A DNA stretch of 64,000 bases from Hermatobates lingyangjiaoensis (GCA_026182355.1 JAPFBL010000223.1:1193583-1257582), one strand, 5' to 3'. Counted from the first letter of the stretch, positions 1 to 10,178 are shown. Numbers and translations: made by a program. Notes: generated by a model from the sequence alone, not told the origin.

Positions 1-670
1 AAAACAACGGGAAATATTTTTTTTTCAATAAAATGTAAAAATTTTGACTTATAATGCAATCTCAAACCTTGTGAGAGCGATACAAGCCATACTGTTTGAT
101 GGATCAAAATGAAACTATGCCTAAAAATAAAACATTATGTGGAGAATGAGTTGAGATATTTCTTTTCAAAATTACATTCGCTAATGGGGCGTTACAGTAC
201 GATTTCTGTTTTCAGAAAATGTTTTTTTTGACGCTAAACGGCTCATTAAAAAATAATGAAAATTTGACCAAAAATGGAACAAAAATTTAGCAATGAATAA
301 AAAAAAAATCATGAAGTTTCAATTACGGGAAAGAGCAATAACGATATAAAAACTCTTTGTTTATCCTAGACTAAGAGATCACCTGCTATACTTGTCGAAT
401 TTGTTGTATTTTTTTACATTGTTTACATTGACTTAGAAATTTTTTGAGCGAATCCACTGAGATAAAATTGATTTTATAAAGGAACAGTTTAAATTGTTTA
501 TTGAATTATATGAGATGTAAGAGGAATAATATTGTGCAGGTAAATGATAACACTCATTAAAAAAAATTCGTATATATGTTATTTGACAAAGGGGAAGGAA
601 AATGATCTTATTAAATACTAAGAAGCCATAAAATTCCCAGTATAATAATTCTGTTAAAAACCAAAAATGT
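1..670 (-). repeat. Unknown dispersed repeat, copy 1
   Basis: Read on the minus strand, this stretch matches 45165-46250 on the plus strand in several long blocks. These include the block around gtgagagcgatacaagcc, the block around ttgacttagaaattttttg and the ORF at 433-684. The second copy has extra sequence between roughly 45320 and 45765. The two copies lie in opposite orientation, as expected of a dispersed element. I see no terminal repeats here because the window cuts the element. The family is not recognised. Confidence 0.6.
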
Positions 671-684
671 AAAAGATAATTCAA
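433..684 (-). CDS. Unrecognised repeat-encoded ORF fragment (83 aa)
   Basis: I do not recognise a family. The protein is hydrophobic, rich in Phe, Ile and Tyr, and includes ELLYWEFYGFLVF near its start. A paralogous fragment at 45164-45421 on the other strand has ELLYWEFYGYLVF followed by KIIFLPL in both, so part of the frame is conserved between diverged copies. The tail KSILSQWIRSKNF also has a counterpart (TSILSEWISSKIF) near 45800, beyond an insertion in the second copy. Conservation at amino-acid level suggests the frame was once coding in a transposable element. It could still be a chance ORF in a young repeat, because base-level identity is also high. Confidence 0.3.
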   Translation of the reverse strand: MNYLLHFWFLTELLYWEFYGFLVFNKIIFLPLCQITYIRIFFNECYHLPAQYYSSYISYNSINNLNCSFIKSILSQWIRSKNF

Positions 685-1440
685 AATATAAATCTTTCGT
701 TTAGAGATTAATAACTATATTTATCGTACATCTTTAATTAACAGATCACCTTAAAACAACATTTTCTTCGCTGTTTAAGATGTTTTTCAGAGAAAAAAAG
801 GGTATTTTACTGTTTCAAATTTAAAAATTTTACATTAATATTCAATGTAGAAGGATGTCAAGTAAACGATGTAAGAAATCTACTGGCTATTTGAACAATA
901 GCCATGTTCTCTTGTAGGATTATATTTCGTTTCAAGAAATGTTCAAATTGGTTTTTCAAAAATGTTATTACTGCTGTAGTTATACTAATGAAATTATTTG
1001 CAAATAATAAATTATTTGTGATGTACAAAAATAAGCTTATAAATTGATATGTCCTTCAATCACTATCTGTACTAACTCACGAATGCAATGCTAATAATTA
1101 TATCCCATTTAGATATTTATGTTATGCTTAAATGATACGTTATGTTTTATATACTCAAGAAATTTGACATTGAGTTACTTATAGTAAAGTAGAGTGTAGG
1201 CCACTCCAGATTTTTTTTTTAATTTCTACCTTTATTATTATTTTTTTTATTTATTTTCAGTTTGTAGACGGCCCTTATAATTTCGTTTCTTATGCTTTTT
1301 TACTACCCTCTTCTCTTTTCTGTCGTCACTATCTCTTATACGGTACTCGTGCTCTTTGACGGTGGAGTGGTGTGTTTTACGCTGGATTAGCCTGTAGCCT
1401 GTAGTTCTATTTCTTAGCTTATTCTTAGTCAATTTTTCTT
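685..1440. other. AT-rich stretch, no gene seen
   Basis: Low-complexity AT-rich DNA. At about 1176-1190 there is a short tacttatagtaaagta palindrome like the one ending the 46.3-47.1 kb repeats. The 61-codon ORF at 1247-1432 has no recognisable domain and is basic and low in complexity. I see nothing else. Confidence 0.5.
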
Positions 1441-1528
1441 ACCTCACTTAAACGGGGCACGCGTGTGACAACACTGTCACGGTCTCCAACCGTCGCTTCA
1501 CAAGTGCGCTTGGTGTTCCTATCTCAAC

Positions 1529-1561
1529 TCTCCTGATGACGGTTCAACCGAAAATTAGAGA
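1529..1561 (+). ncRNA. Hammerhead-like ribozyme motif, PLE family J
   Basis: Order seen: TCTC (stem I 5' strand), CTGATGA, C, GGTT, a one-base loop plus AACC, GAA, AATT, A, GAGA (stem I 3' strand). Stem II and stem I pair perfectly, and AATT is self-complementary, so stem III would form between two molecules. This is the arrangement of the minimal hammerheads known from Penelope-like elements. Stem II has only a very short loop, so activity is uncertain. Confidence 0.6.
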
Positions 1562-1611
1562 CAGTAAGTGTGTTTGTTCCTTAATTTTGTGTTTGTGATT
1601 AAACGTGAAAC

Positions 1612-1613
<2 letters not shown>

Positions 1614-1653
<40 letters not shown>
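1614..1653. repeat. (TA)n microsatellite
   Basis: About 20 TA units at the end of the family J tail. It gives an artefactual Ile-Tyr ORF on the minus strand. Confidence 0.95.
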
Positions 1654-1656
<3 letters not shown>

Positions 1657-1689
1657 ATGAAAACGACATTCTCTTTGCTCTCGACTTCT

Positions 1690-1893
1690 TAGTTCCTTTT
1701 TTATTTGTCTCCTTTGCGACAGCACTGCTTTAGCCCTCATTCAGTGAGTTCTTTAGTTGACTGTCGTCCCTCCGTCAATTCACTTCTTCTCCTGAGGACG
1801 ACCGCCATTACGGTCGAAATATTGAAAAGTGAGTCTTTGTTGTGTTTCAGTTTATGTGTCACTGCTTATTTTAATTGGTATATATATATATAT
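1690..1893 (+). repeat. Solo PLE tail (family D) ending in (TA)n
   Basis: The unit carries a ribozyme-like core at 1781-1833 and then gtgtcactgcttattttaa before (TA)n at 1878-1893. The same downstream words (gtgtcacagtttattttaag) occur at about 11255, 31530 and 59055, which defines a dispersed family. Confidence 0.65.
1781..1833 (+). ncRNA. Hammerhead-like ribozyme motif, PLE family D
   Basis: CTGAGGA at 1792-1798 is followed by a 6-bp stem CGACCG/CGGTCG (or C plus GACCG/CGGTC ahead of GAA), then GAA, ATAT, T. The flanks CACTTCTTCTC and GAAAAGTG pair at most positions as stem I with mismatches. ATAT is the self-complementary stem III word. Confidence 0.6.
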
Positions 1894-1894
1894 G

Positions 1895-2050
1895 ATTCGC
1901 GCTCCGTTCTTCGACGTGGGGAGATCTCTCTCACTTCGTCCTCTCTACTAGTCTACTCTCCTGATGACGAACAACAGTTCGAAATATTGAATTCTGTAAG
2001 TTTTCTTTGTATTCTCTTTTCTGTGTCGTGCTTTGTGTAATTTAAAGTTA

Positions 2051-2080
<30 letters not shown>
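1895..2080 (+). repeat. Solo PLE tail (family N) ending in (TA)n
   Basis: The third tail in a row on the same strand. It has CTGATGA at 1961-1967, a stem GAAC/GTTC, GAA, ATAT, T and ends in a (TA)n run at 2049-2080. It differs from families J and D outside the core, so the three are independent insertions or separate families. Confidence 0.6.
1956..1992 (+). ncRNA. Hammerhead-like ribozyme motif, PLE family N
   Basis: CTGATGA, C, GAAC, loop, GTTC, GAA, ATAT, T. Stem II and the self-complementary ATAT are clear. Stem I is only weakly paired. Confidence 0.5.
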
Positions 2081-2082
<2 letters not shown>

Positions 2083-2202
2083 GGTAGATCGAAGAAGAGT
2101 TGGTTGAACTGTCCGGGCAACAGACTGACCTAGCTTTTTAACACATCTCTTTAACTTTATTATTTATAGATATTTATAAACATATACCTTAAAACATGGT
2201 TT

Positions 2203-2600
2203 TTGGATAATATTTTTTTACATTCCTCTACTTTCAAACATTCAACATTTGCACACACTTTCAGGAACCCGATTCTGTGCAAAACTGTAACTGTACTTCA
2301 TGTTTTTGATTCAATAAAACCAAACATTTTTTTCTATTTTATTAAATTTCTATATAAAGTAATAATGATTCTCTCAAATTATGACCTTTTGTCAAAAAAA
2401 ATTACCAACAAAAATAATTAAGCAAACTTTGTCATATCTTTTAACGTCTATCTCTTTAATTATATTTAATGATCATTATTTATGTAAATTTCAATAAAAG
2501 TCTAATTTTTTTATTTTTGTTTATATGTTTGATTATCTATTGGAAATTTTATTTTGCCTAATCATAGAATACACAATATGTTAATCATACCTTTTATTTT
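2203..2600. other. AT-rich stretch, no gene seen
   Basis: The 72-codon ORF at 2203-2421 is built from AT-rich codons and shows no domain, signal or conserved motif. I treat the stretch as non-coding. Confidence 0.5.
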
Positions 2601-2619
2601 TTTAGGCTAAAGAAGTTAA

Positions 2620-2715
2620 TGAAATAGTTTCGAAATATAGAAATTTAATAATAGATACAACGCGTTTCGAAAAGGTAGTGTTCTTCTTCAGGCATCTTAG
2701 AATTAAAAAGGGCTA
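2620..2715 (-). repeat. PLE tail (family K)
   Basis: On the minus strand this reads CTGAAGA, A, GAACACTACCTTTTC, GAA, ACGCGT, T (core at 2660-2691). The same gaagaacacta word and ACGCGT palindrome recur in the pair at 22.0-22.9 kb, so this is a member of that family. Stem II is weakened to a few pairs. Confidence 0.55.
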
Positions 2716-3785
2716 GTCGGGCCCTAGCAATCAAACATTTTATTTTTATTAAATAGCATTCATTCAAAAGGAATATACCTTTCATGCGTAATTATTAAAT
2801 TGTTTTTATAATTGTTAAAATATAGGTATAATGTAAATGTGCATATTTAATAAAATTAATTGCATTGTTTATTATGTTTTGTTGATTTACAGTAAAGGTA
2901 AGTGTTAAGTGAGGGAGTTATTTGCTAATGTGTGTTGTTAGATTGCTAGAAATAAGGTAAAATAGCCTACAGGGACTGGATGGGTTTTATGTTCCAAGAT
3001 AAAGAAGAAATTGCAGCCGTGAAGGATGGTATTTGAAGTTATTCCAGCCACTTGTTGCTCCGAAGGAGACATTGTCTTGTTTTGGCGACGCTTTCACAGC
3101 ATGGCTCTTTCCCTTTAAATAACTTACCCCTATCTGAACGTGTTTTCATTTAGAAATCTTTTTAGACATTCCTCAAAATGAATTCATTATAAAAGTATTT
3201 CACGCCTTCATAAGATTCAAATATGTTGATTTAACACCAAATACTTCTGATGATCAAATACAAAAGCCGTCAAACTTTGAATAGACTTAAGCTTTAATTA
3301 TATTTTAATTCAATGAGTATTTTCCTTGAAAAGCTTAGTCATATCAAATAAGAAATTAATTTATTTTCTGCATAAAATTAATAAAGGAATTAATCTATTA
3401 AACGTTTTTAGAGGACTATCATGCTTTAGTATCTACAACTTTTATTATCTTATTGAAAATTTCTCTCGATTATGACGCTGTTGAAATTATTTACATCTCT
3501 TGTACCAGATTTTTTTATGAGTTTTTATGTTCTTTTCTGTAAAATGATATATTCTAGACATAAATAAACGATCTGAAGCTTTACACTACATGTTATTAAA
3601 GGGTAAATACAGTTAAACTGTAAGAACAGAAGTTTTAGTTTTTATATAAACTTACCGTTACCTTGATTCTGGTTAACTTTATTGTTCTCTGATGATATAA
3701 ATAGAAAGGGCTCCGATTATTCATTTATTTCTATTTTCTTTGTTCTTTGAGGTTTTTCCTACATTAAATTGCATCCACTGTTATT
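2716..3785. other. Intergenic AT-rich stretch
   Basis: No ORF above 60 codons, RNA gene or terminal repeat seen. Confidence 0.5.
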
Positions 3786-3794
3786 CTAGAATTG

Positions 3795-3796
<2 letters not shown>

Positions 3797-3851
<55 letters not shown>

Positions 3852-4149
3852 ATAAACTAGAATCACAAAAAGTACACATATAAAAGATATCACAAAACTC
3901 AATAGGATATTTTCATTGCCAATGTCATCAGGAAATAAGTCGCTCCGAAGACAGACATTGACTAAAGAGGTCTCCTTGTCGTCGGGGGAGACCACTTAAG
4001 TCTTTATGTCTTCGGAGTGACTTACATCTATCTTCCTGATAACATTGGCAATCCAAAAATCGTATTCAGTTTCTATGATTTCTTTTATATGTGTTCTTTA
4101 TCTGATTATATTTTATTTAGTTCGTGGAACCGTTTCATTAATTGGTTTC

Positions 4150-4190
<41 letters not shown>
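3797..4190. repeat. Head-to-head PLE tails (family E) between (TA)n arrays
   Basis: Two ~110-bp copies face each other: the minus-strand copy at 3850-3965 and the plus-strand copy at 4005-4125 share cttcggagtgactta, a cctgat-aacattggcaat core and ttttatatgtgttcttt. The outer ends are (TA)n arrays at 3797-3847 and 4153-4189. The minus copy has CTGATGA followed by a CATTG/CAATG hairpin and AAAATATC. No coding DNA lies between them. Confidence 0.6.
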
Positions 4191-4193
<3 letters not shown>

Positions 4194-4439
4194 ATACATT
4201 TTTTCGTTGGAATACGATCCAAAACGGACAAATATAGTTCACTTATTGTGGTTTCATCATTGATCGTTTATCACGAGTTTAAATTTTACCGTATGTTTAT
4301 ATAAATTTTTTAAACTCGTATTTACATATAATAAAATATATATATATATTATAAAAAGTTTCAATCGTTTTTTTGAAATCTTTTTACCGAATTTAATATA
4401 TATAACTAATATATATATGATATATATTATATATTATAT

Positions 4440-4770
4440 ATCGGTAAAAAGATTTCACACAAACACGTGAAATAACAATCAATGATCAAACCACAATAAG
4501 AAATGGGAAAACAAGACTAAGATCTTTCAACCATAACAAGCGGTCTTCGTCAGAGTCAAAAACCCAACTGAAAACATCTGGTGAGGGGTTGAGAAGAGTG
4601 AAAAGTGTACAATGGAGGGAAGAAACCAACAGACTCAGTTGGGTTTTTGACTCTGACGAAGACCGCTTGTTACGGTTGAAAGATCTTAGTCTTGTTTTCC
4701 CATTTCTTATTGTGGTTTGATCATTGATTGTTATTTCACGTGTTTATGTGAAATCTTTTTATATATATAT
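4440..4770. repeat. Head-to-head PLE tails (family F)
   Basis: Inverted copies at 4441-4565 and 4625-4765 share cacgtgaaataacaatcaatgatc and the core near ctgacgaagaccgcttg. Each carries a full hammerhead-like motif (4515-4557 minus, 4649-4691 plus). Other copies of this family lie at 5370-5490, 24775-24960, 31600-31740, 41870-42190, 42725-42905, 43870-43970, 48980-49080 and 60195-60335. Confidence 0.7.
4649..4691 (+). ncRNA. Hammerhead-like ribozyme motif, PLE family F
   Basis: GACT, CTGACGA, A, GACCG, loop cttgtta, CGGTT (one G-U), GAA, AGATCT, T, AGTC. Stem I (GACT/AGTC) is perfect. Stem III is the self-complementary hexamer AGATCT and the base at the cleavage position is T. This is one of the cleanest examples in the window, and its inverted partner is at 4515-4557. 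Confidence 0.7.
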
Positions 4771-4904
4771 TTCTATATAACACTTACATATTTATTTTAT
4801 ATTTTTACCTTTCTTTTAAGATTTCCTCCAATTTTCTTGGATTCTTTTATATTTACCCAATTGTACTGCTTATCTGAACTTCTGTTTTATCTTCTCTTAT
4901 TTCT

Positions 4905-5105
4905 ATTAATTAAGACCGGGTACGGAGTGCAGCACTGGCGGTTGCCGGGTTGGTTACTTGCCGTTGCGTCTACAACGTGCTTGTCTTCCTTTGTCTATTC
5001 TCCTGAAGATTGATTACCCAAAAATTTGAGTTTGTAAGTGTGTTTCATTATTCTGTGTGTTACTCTTCTTGAATTTTGAACTCGTGTATATATATATATA
5101 TATAA
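4905..5105 (+). repeat. Solo PLE tail (family H) ending in (TA)n
   Basis: A fairly GC-rich unit with ctcctgaagattgattaccc and caaaaatttgagtttg, then (TA)n at 5088-5104. It matches the inverted pair at 48,725-48,970, including acaacgtgcttg and ttgaactc before the TA run. CTC/GAG can form stem I. The core is degraded. Confidence 0.55.
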
Positions 5106-5490
5106 GTGTGTTACATAATAGGGCTTTGGTCAAATATTCTAGGTTCAAAAATGAAACTCTCATGTTTCTATCAAACGGTCGATATATTATTGAATGTGTA
5201 ATATATATATATATTATATATATATATATATATAATTTGGGTTTATATGAAAAGGAATATGGGGCTTTATGAGGAAACTTAGAAAATTTGACCGAATCCC
5301 GATTAGATGACACACCTATTCTGTCAAACGGTCGATATATTATTGAATCTGTTATATATATATATATATAAATGATCAAACCACAAATAAGAAAAGGGAA
5401 AACAAGACTAAGATTTTTCAACTGTAGCAAGCGGTCTTCGTCAGAGTCAAAACCCAACTGAAATTATGTGAAATCTTTTTATATATATAT
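5106..5490. repeat. PLE tail fragments (PLE2 and F families) with TA arrays
   Basis: Two stretches end in caaacggtcgatatattattg, the terminal words that follow the second PLE at 33.69-33.74 kb. They are followed by a minus-strand family F tail with core at 5416-5444. (TA)n arrays separate the pieces. Confidence 0.55.
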
Positions 5491-5499
5491 ATATCACAA

Positions 5500-6150
5500 T
5501 TAGCAGACCTGACTATTGAAAAGCTACATTACTACATACTATGAAACATTCACTCCTCATTGTGAAAGGCCAAATAGATCTTGAGAAATTAAAAGAAATA
5601 ATAAAACTTTTTAACATTCTTTTTCAGACCGTTACTAAGACTGTTATGGTGGAAAGATTTTAGCCCAATTTTAGACCAAACACTGATGTTTTTTTTTTTC
5701 AAAAATTTCACTACTAATAAAAAAAATACGAAAGCACTCAATGTATAAGATTAGTATAAGATTTGGTAAACAAATATAAATTAGCATTTAGTACAAGGAG
5801 ATGACTAGAGAAGGGACAAGATTGTTTAGTAATATTCATGAAGGCTTTTTCTTCTCTCACTAGTTTGCAGGCTCTTGCTAAGCTGTTTGCCCAGACAACC
5901 TTTAATCAAACTCTATTATTCTACAAACCTGTTTCAATATTGAACAACAATTTTCCACCAGCTTGAAGCCAAGCTTCCTTAATTGATATCTTCTCCATTT
6001 ACCTAGAGACCTGGGTAGAATACAATGAAGTGTTCACATTCATATACAAAGAGTTATAAAGCCGGACATTGAATAATCCTTTAGGAATGTTTCAACTATT
6101 AAAACATTAATAGTTGGACGACAATTGGCAACTATCGTGCCAATGATAAT
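5500..6150. other. Intergenic stretch, nothing recognised
   Basis: AT-rich sequence without ORFs, tandem repeats or terminal repeats that I can recognise. Confidence 0.5.
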
Positions 6151-6153
6151 AAT

Positions 6154-6507
6154 TACATGTATACAAGGGGGCCAGGCTAGCTAAGTGGTTACGTGATCAC
6201 CTCTGAACCGATAGGACCGGGGTTCAATCCTCACCTGGCCCTCGATTTATTCACGCGGGAGGTGAATAAATCTTACCACGGCGTCCCTCGGAGAAGGACG
6301 TTAAACCGTCGGTCCCGAGCCTGTACGATGTCAGGTACTCGTTAAAGATCCCTACTCTAAATACCTTTGAGTTAGGCAAAATTTAGGACTCCCACTGTAG
6401 AATCAATCTTCATTGTGTGGTATCACAAAGGGCCAATGCTTGGCCTACGTGTGTTCCCTTGTGGGACTGCCACTGCAACCTAACCTAACCTAACCTACAT
6501 GTATACA
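6154..6507 (+). mobile_element. tRNA-derived SINE with 12-bp target duplication
   Basis: The body runs 6166-6495. Its head has a pol III A-box-like word (gctaagtgg) and a B box (ggttcaatcct), followed by a non-tRNA body with ggtgaataaatc, cctgtacgatgtcaggtactc and ttagtttaggcaaaattta-like words. The tail is (CCTAA)n. The direct repeat tacatgtataca flanks it at 6154-6165 and 6496-6507, so both ends are defined. Related copies lie at 12083, 19233, 21481, 38830 and 51183. A 3' end of short repeats implies mobilisation by a LINE of that tail type. Confidence 0.85.
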
Positions 6508-6532
6508 GGTATGTATGTAATACTATGTATGA

Positions 6533-6918
6533 CAGGGGTGGCTAACCTATGGTGCTTGCGCCAAACGTGGCGCTCTGTATGACTGGGACTGATATAAAGA
6601 TGAAGCTTAAAGTACTACTTAGTAGTTATTTATATGTTTTATGAATATCCTTTGAAGGAATATTATTTTCTTCTCATTAATTTCCTTTCAGTTTAAGTAT
6701 ACTAGATTAATCAAACGGGCTGATATTTTACGATTTTCCATTTCCCTGAGCACAGAAAATATGCCCAGAGATTTATATGTCGTTTGAGAATAACATATAG
6801 ATATGAACGAGCATTATTAGCTATGAAGCTTATGAAAAGTAAAACGTCGCGACTGACTGATTTCAGTTTGAAGACTTGACTGCTACTCTGAGTGACAAAT
6901 GTAACTCTTAGTATTGAA
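6533..6918 (+). pseudogene. hAT transposase C-terminal relic
   Basis: The stretch opens at 6533 with caggggtggctaacctatgg, typical of hAT terminal repeats. From 6783 two adjacent frames give YRYERALLAMKLMKSKTSRLTD and then EDLTATLSDKCNS before a stop at 6909. This resembles the hAT C-terminal dimerisation segment (family pattern: Cys-Glu-x-x-Phe-x-x-Met, then IKSK and LTD). A frameshift lies near 6868. The catalytic part is absent between terminus and tail, so this is an internally deleted, dead element. I could not find the right terminus. Confidence 0.55.
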
Positions 6919-6919
6919 A

Positions 6920-7550
6920 AACTTACACAATCAAAATAACCTTAACAGTTTGATTAGGTGTATCAAGTTGATCAACTTTATCAATTATTGCTGCTAATTA
7001 TTTTCTTTAATTAATATTATGAGGACATAACAATTCTATATAATATATATATATATATTGGTATACTTTGGGAGCAGACCTTCTTTTAAACATTTAAACA
7101 AAACATACTTAAGTAATGCTTCATGTTCATGAAGTTAATGTAGGGTATTTAGAAACAAACCTGTTAACACTAGTTTCTGTTTAGGTTTATAAGGTAGATT
7201 GTAAATTGGAAAAGTGTATTTTATTAGTTATATTTGAATGAAGCGAAGTGACAATTACTGTAAATAAGAATTCTATTATGAATTGTAAAAAATATTGTAA
7301 AATGGTTTCCTTGATAATGGTCAATATAGACCGAAACGTCGGCCCTTTGTAAATTTGGAAAATAGAAATATAACTAAATTATTCGTTGAGTTGATTATAT
7401 ATATAATGATTTGTTTTCATGACCCAATATTTATATGATATAATTTTTTTTTTTTGAGCGTTGAGGTCTAATGATTTGAAACTAGTCCTTTTGCCGATGT
7501 TTCAACATATATTTATATATAGTTAATGGGTTAGTTCCACTGAGGTTAGT
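6920..7550. other. AT-rich stretch with one PLE-tail relic
   Basis: At 7308-7341 lies TTGATAA, T, GGTC, loop, GACC, GAA, ACGT, C, a hammerhead-like motif whose first box is mutated. At 7518-7554 is a 37-bp copy of the leader of the PLE at 7552-10445 (see that entry). Nothing else was seen. Confidence 0.5.
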
Positions 7551-7604
7551 AATATTAGAATTAGTAATAATACATTCCGTCATACCTCGTAAAGTCTCTG
7601 TAAA

Positions 7605-7647
7605 GCTCGACCGGTTTCGGGTCCGCCTGGATCCCATCTTCAAGAGC
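7605..7647 (-). ncRNA. Hammerhead-like ribozyme motif, PLE1 left arm
   Basis: Exact inverted counterpart of the right-arm motif (10351-10393). On the coding strand it lies downstream of the nuclease, where a 3' terminal repeat would carry its ribozyme. Confidence 0.7.
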
Positions 7648-7756
7648 ACCTAACTGACTGTGAGTGTTGTTTTCCTATAACCTACCTATATATAGTATTT
7701 ACATTGTGTAATCAGTGTTGTGTGTGTAGGTAATTTTTTTTTTTTTTTTTTTTATT

Positions 7757-8364
7757 TCTTTAATTGCTATATTTTTTTCTTTTATTGCTTATTTCATTAT
7801 CTATTTCTAGTTCCTTGTGTCGTCTTTTAAATGTTATTAGTGGTTTTGTTAAAATGTCGGTTTGGTGGTTTGTTTGTTCATTGATTATATTGTCTGTCAT
7901 TTTATGTTTATATATTTCTATTTGTTCCTGTATGTTCATTCGTTGTCCTTTTTGTCCCGTCTGTAGTAAGTCCATTGTGTTTTCCATACTGTCTGGGTTA
8001 TGTCCAAATTTGTTTAAGTGGTGTGCATAGTTTGATCTGTTTGTGTTGTTGGTGTAGTCTTTAATGTGTTCTTTGAATCTGTCTTTTAGTGTCCTTCCCG
8101 TTTGCCCGATGTAGTTTTTACCGCAATCTTTGCATTTAATCCTGTATATTCCGCTTTTTTCGAATTTGTTATCTTTGTTCTCTGTTGTGTCGTTTGTGAT
8201 TTGGTTTATAGTGTTATTCGTTTTATAACCTATTTTTAATGAATATTTTCTTAGAAGAGTCGCAATTTTTTCGCTAGGTTTACCTATGTAAGTTAAAGAT
8301 GCGTATCTGTTCGTTACTCCCGGTGTTGTACTGTTAGTATTGTGTTTATTTCTTCTTTCGTTTA
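7757..8364 (-). pseudogene. PLE GIY-YIG endonuclease domain
   Basis: The open frame reads from about 8364 to a stop near 7757. After a Lys-rich linker comes GIYRIKCKDCGKNYIGQTGR (about 8155-8095), which holds both halves of the GIY-YIG motif with the Cys-x-x-Cys pair between them, followed by LKDRFKEHI. The KCKDC pair is the zinc-finger-like feature of PLE nucleases. C-terminal sequence IQEQIEIYKHKM is followed by a basic tail ending KRRHKELEIDNEISNKRKK. The nuclease nicks target DNA for insertion. It belongs to the same protein as the two RT pieces. Confidence 0.85.
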
Positions 8365-8856
8365 TTATTCTTTGTATGATTTTTTCCTTATACCCGTTAT
8401 TTTTGCTATTGTTTTTATGGTATTTAATTCCTTATTATAGTTAATTGCATTCATGGGTATGTTTAGTAATCTATCAATCATATATCTATACGCGGATGTT
8501 TTTTGTTGTGGTGGGTGGAGTGATGATTTATGTATAGTTGTGTCGGTGGTAGTTGGTTTGCGGTATATTTGAAAGCTGAGTTTGTCTTTAGTTTTTGCTA
8601 TTGTTAAGTCTATGAAGTTTAATTTGTCATTTGTTTCTATTTCGTGGGTGAACTTGATTTTGTTGTTTAGTGAGTTGAGATAATTCTTTATGTCTATTAT
8701 ATTTTGGTTACTAGGGTTGTTGACTATTAGGAAGGAGTCATCAACATATCTGCAATAGTAAAGGACGTTAAATTTTGACTTTAGAACATTTACATAGACC
8801 TTCTCAAGTTCTTGGAGAAAAATTTCTGAAAGTATCGCAGATGTTGGATGTCCCAT
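8365..8856 (-). pseudogene. PLE reverse transcriptase, catalytic and thumb part
   Basis: Continues the RT after the frameshift. Motif B is MGHPTSAILSEIFLQ at the start and the catalytic motif C is CRYVDDSFLI (~residues 36-45), with the two Asp residues intact. FIDLTIAK and QIYRKPTTTDTTIHKSSLHP mark the thumb, with the Lys-Pro-Thr block typical of PLEs. A second frameshift near 8370 ends the frame at KKSYKE; the following sequence in the next frame leads into the nuclease. The Met at 8856 is an internal methionine, not a start. Confidence 0.85.
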
Positions 8857-8975
8857 TCCTAATCCATCATTTGCTTTGTAGAAATCATTGTTAAATCTGA
8901 AGTAGTTCTGTTTGAGTGTTGTTTTAGTTAGTTTTATTAGTTCTTCTGTACTATTGTCATGTTCATGTACATTAG

Positions 8976-10178
8976 TTATTTCGCGTATGATGTTAAGTGT
9001 TTCTGTGACGGAACAGAAGTGTATAAGTTTTCAATGTCGAATGAAACAAGTTTGGTTTGTGCGTTTATTGTTATGTCTTTCACTTTGTTTATTAGGTCAA
9101 CCGTGTTTTTGATGTTGTAGGTGTTCGGTAGCATAACCTTATCTTTTAATATTTTTGCGACTTGTTTGGATATTTTATAAGCCGGTGCATTCCTATAGTT
9201 TATTACGGGTCTAATTGGGCTATTTTCCTTGTGTAATTTAATTTGGGCTTTTAGTTGTGGTGCCTTTGGGTTCATATTTATAAACTTATATGTTTCATTT
9301 GGTTTTATCAGTGTGGGGGAGTTATTAATGATGGTTCTTATTTCATTTTGGAATTTTTTTGTCGGATCGGTTTGAAGTTTCTCGTAATTATTATTCTCGA
9401 TAAATTCTTTTGTTTTTTTGATATAGTCGGATTTATTTATTATAACAATTGTGTTGCCTTTATCAGCTTTGGTTGCAATTGCGTTGGCTTTTTGTATTTT
9501 GTTTTTAATTTTTTTAATGCATACATTATCGCGGTTGTTGTCTTTAAGAGATTCGTTTTTGTTGATTACTTTATTAATTATTTCCGAGGCTAAGTGTCTA
9601 ACGTGGGTTTGTTCATCATTTGGAATTTGTCTTATGGCTATTTCAGTGTCTGTTATGAGGGTCTCTATATCCTTAGTGTTGAGTTTCCGTCCAATGTTAT
9701 GTTTCAGTCCTTTATGTAGTAAGTCAGTTTCCGTTGTCGTAAATGTTATATCGGTTTTGTTAATTAGTCTAGGGAAGAAAGTGTTTTCTTTGTCGGTGTT
9801 TTTGTGATATTTGTTGAGAAGGTTATCAATTTTGTTGTGGAGTCGTTTGTATTTGTCGTTTAGATGTCTCTGAATTTTGATATTAATGCTTTCTGTAGCT
9901 GTTAAAAATGTTTCAGTTTGTAATGTGTTGGATAGTCTTAGGTGTTCTGTCATGAGTTGTTTGTTAAGTTTGTTTTTCTTACAGTAAAGTGATCTAATCT
10001 CGTTTTTTATCCTTAATGTCTGAGCTTGTCGTATAGTCTTTTGTCCAGCGTATGTAAAGTCTTTTGTTTTTATGATCGCATATTTAGGTACAATATTATG
10101 AAATAAGCAAGTTTTGTTAAACCAAATGTTAGCATTAGTTGTTAGTATTTTTGTTCGTAGTCGTTCGAACTGTGTCAT
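8976..10178 (-). pseudogene. PLE reverse transcriptase, N-terminal and palm part (400 aa)
   Basis: Starts MTQFERLRTK after a leader. The first ~190 residues are Lys/Asn-rich and look helical. The RT begins with KADKGNTIVIINKSDY (residues ~240-255), then IRPVINYRNAPAYKISK (~325-340) and motif A VSFDIENLYTSVP (~380). These blocks are characteristic of Penelope-type reverse transcriptases, relatives of telomerase RT. The frame is lost right after TSVP by an apparent single-base deletion near 9020, giving an out-of-frame tail QKHLTSYAK. The reading continues in another frame in the next feature. Host function none; it would copy the element's own RNA. Confidence 0.85.

Larger units (their letters stand above)
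1460..1655 (+). repeat. Solo PLE tail (family J) ending in (TA)n
   Basis: A ~190-bp unit of mixed composition that runs into a (TA)n array at 1614-1653. It contains a hammerhead-like core at 1529-1561 and then the words gagacagtaagtgtg. A related tail lies on the minus strand at about 55,890-56,000 (core word ctgaaga, then aaaattagagactgtaag) and a degraded one near 23,880-23,940. No coding part is attached, so it is a solo terminal repeat. Confidence 0.6.

Noticed and set aside
5014..5457. 147-codon ORF with Ile-Tyr runs
   Set aside because: Translation of TA arrays and PLE tails.
6478..6500. Interstitial telomere
   Set aside because: Only about four CCTAA units, and they form the SINE tail between the SINE body and its target duplication.
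7764..8030. Hydrophobic 88-codon plus-strand ORF resembling a membrane protein
   Set aside because: Antisense to the nuclease C-terminus; Lys/Asn codons read backwards give Leu/Phe.
9255..9807. Plus-strand ORFs of 112 and 118 codons opposite the PLE1 RT
   Set aside because: Antisense shadows of the reverse transcriptase, whose motifs are clear on the minus strand.
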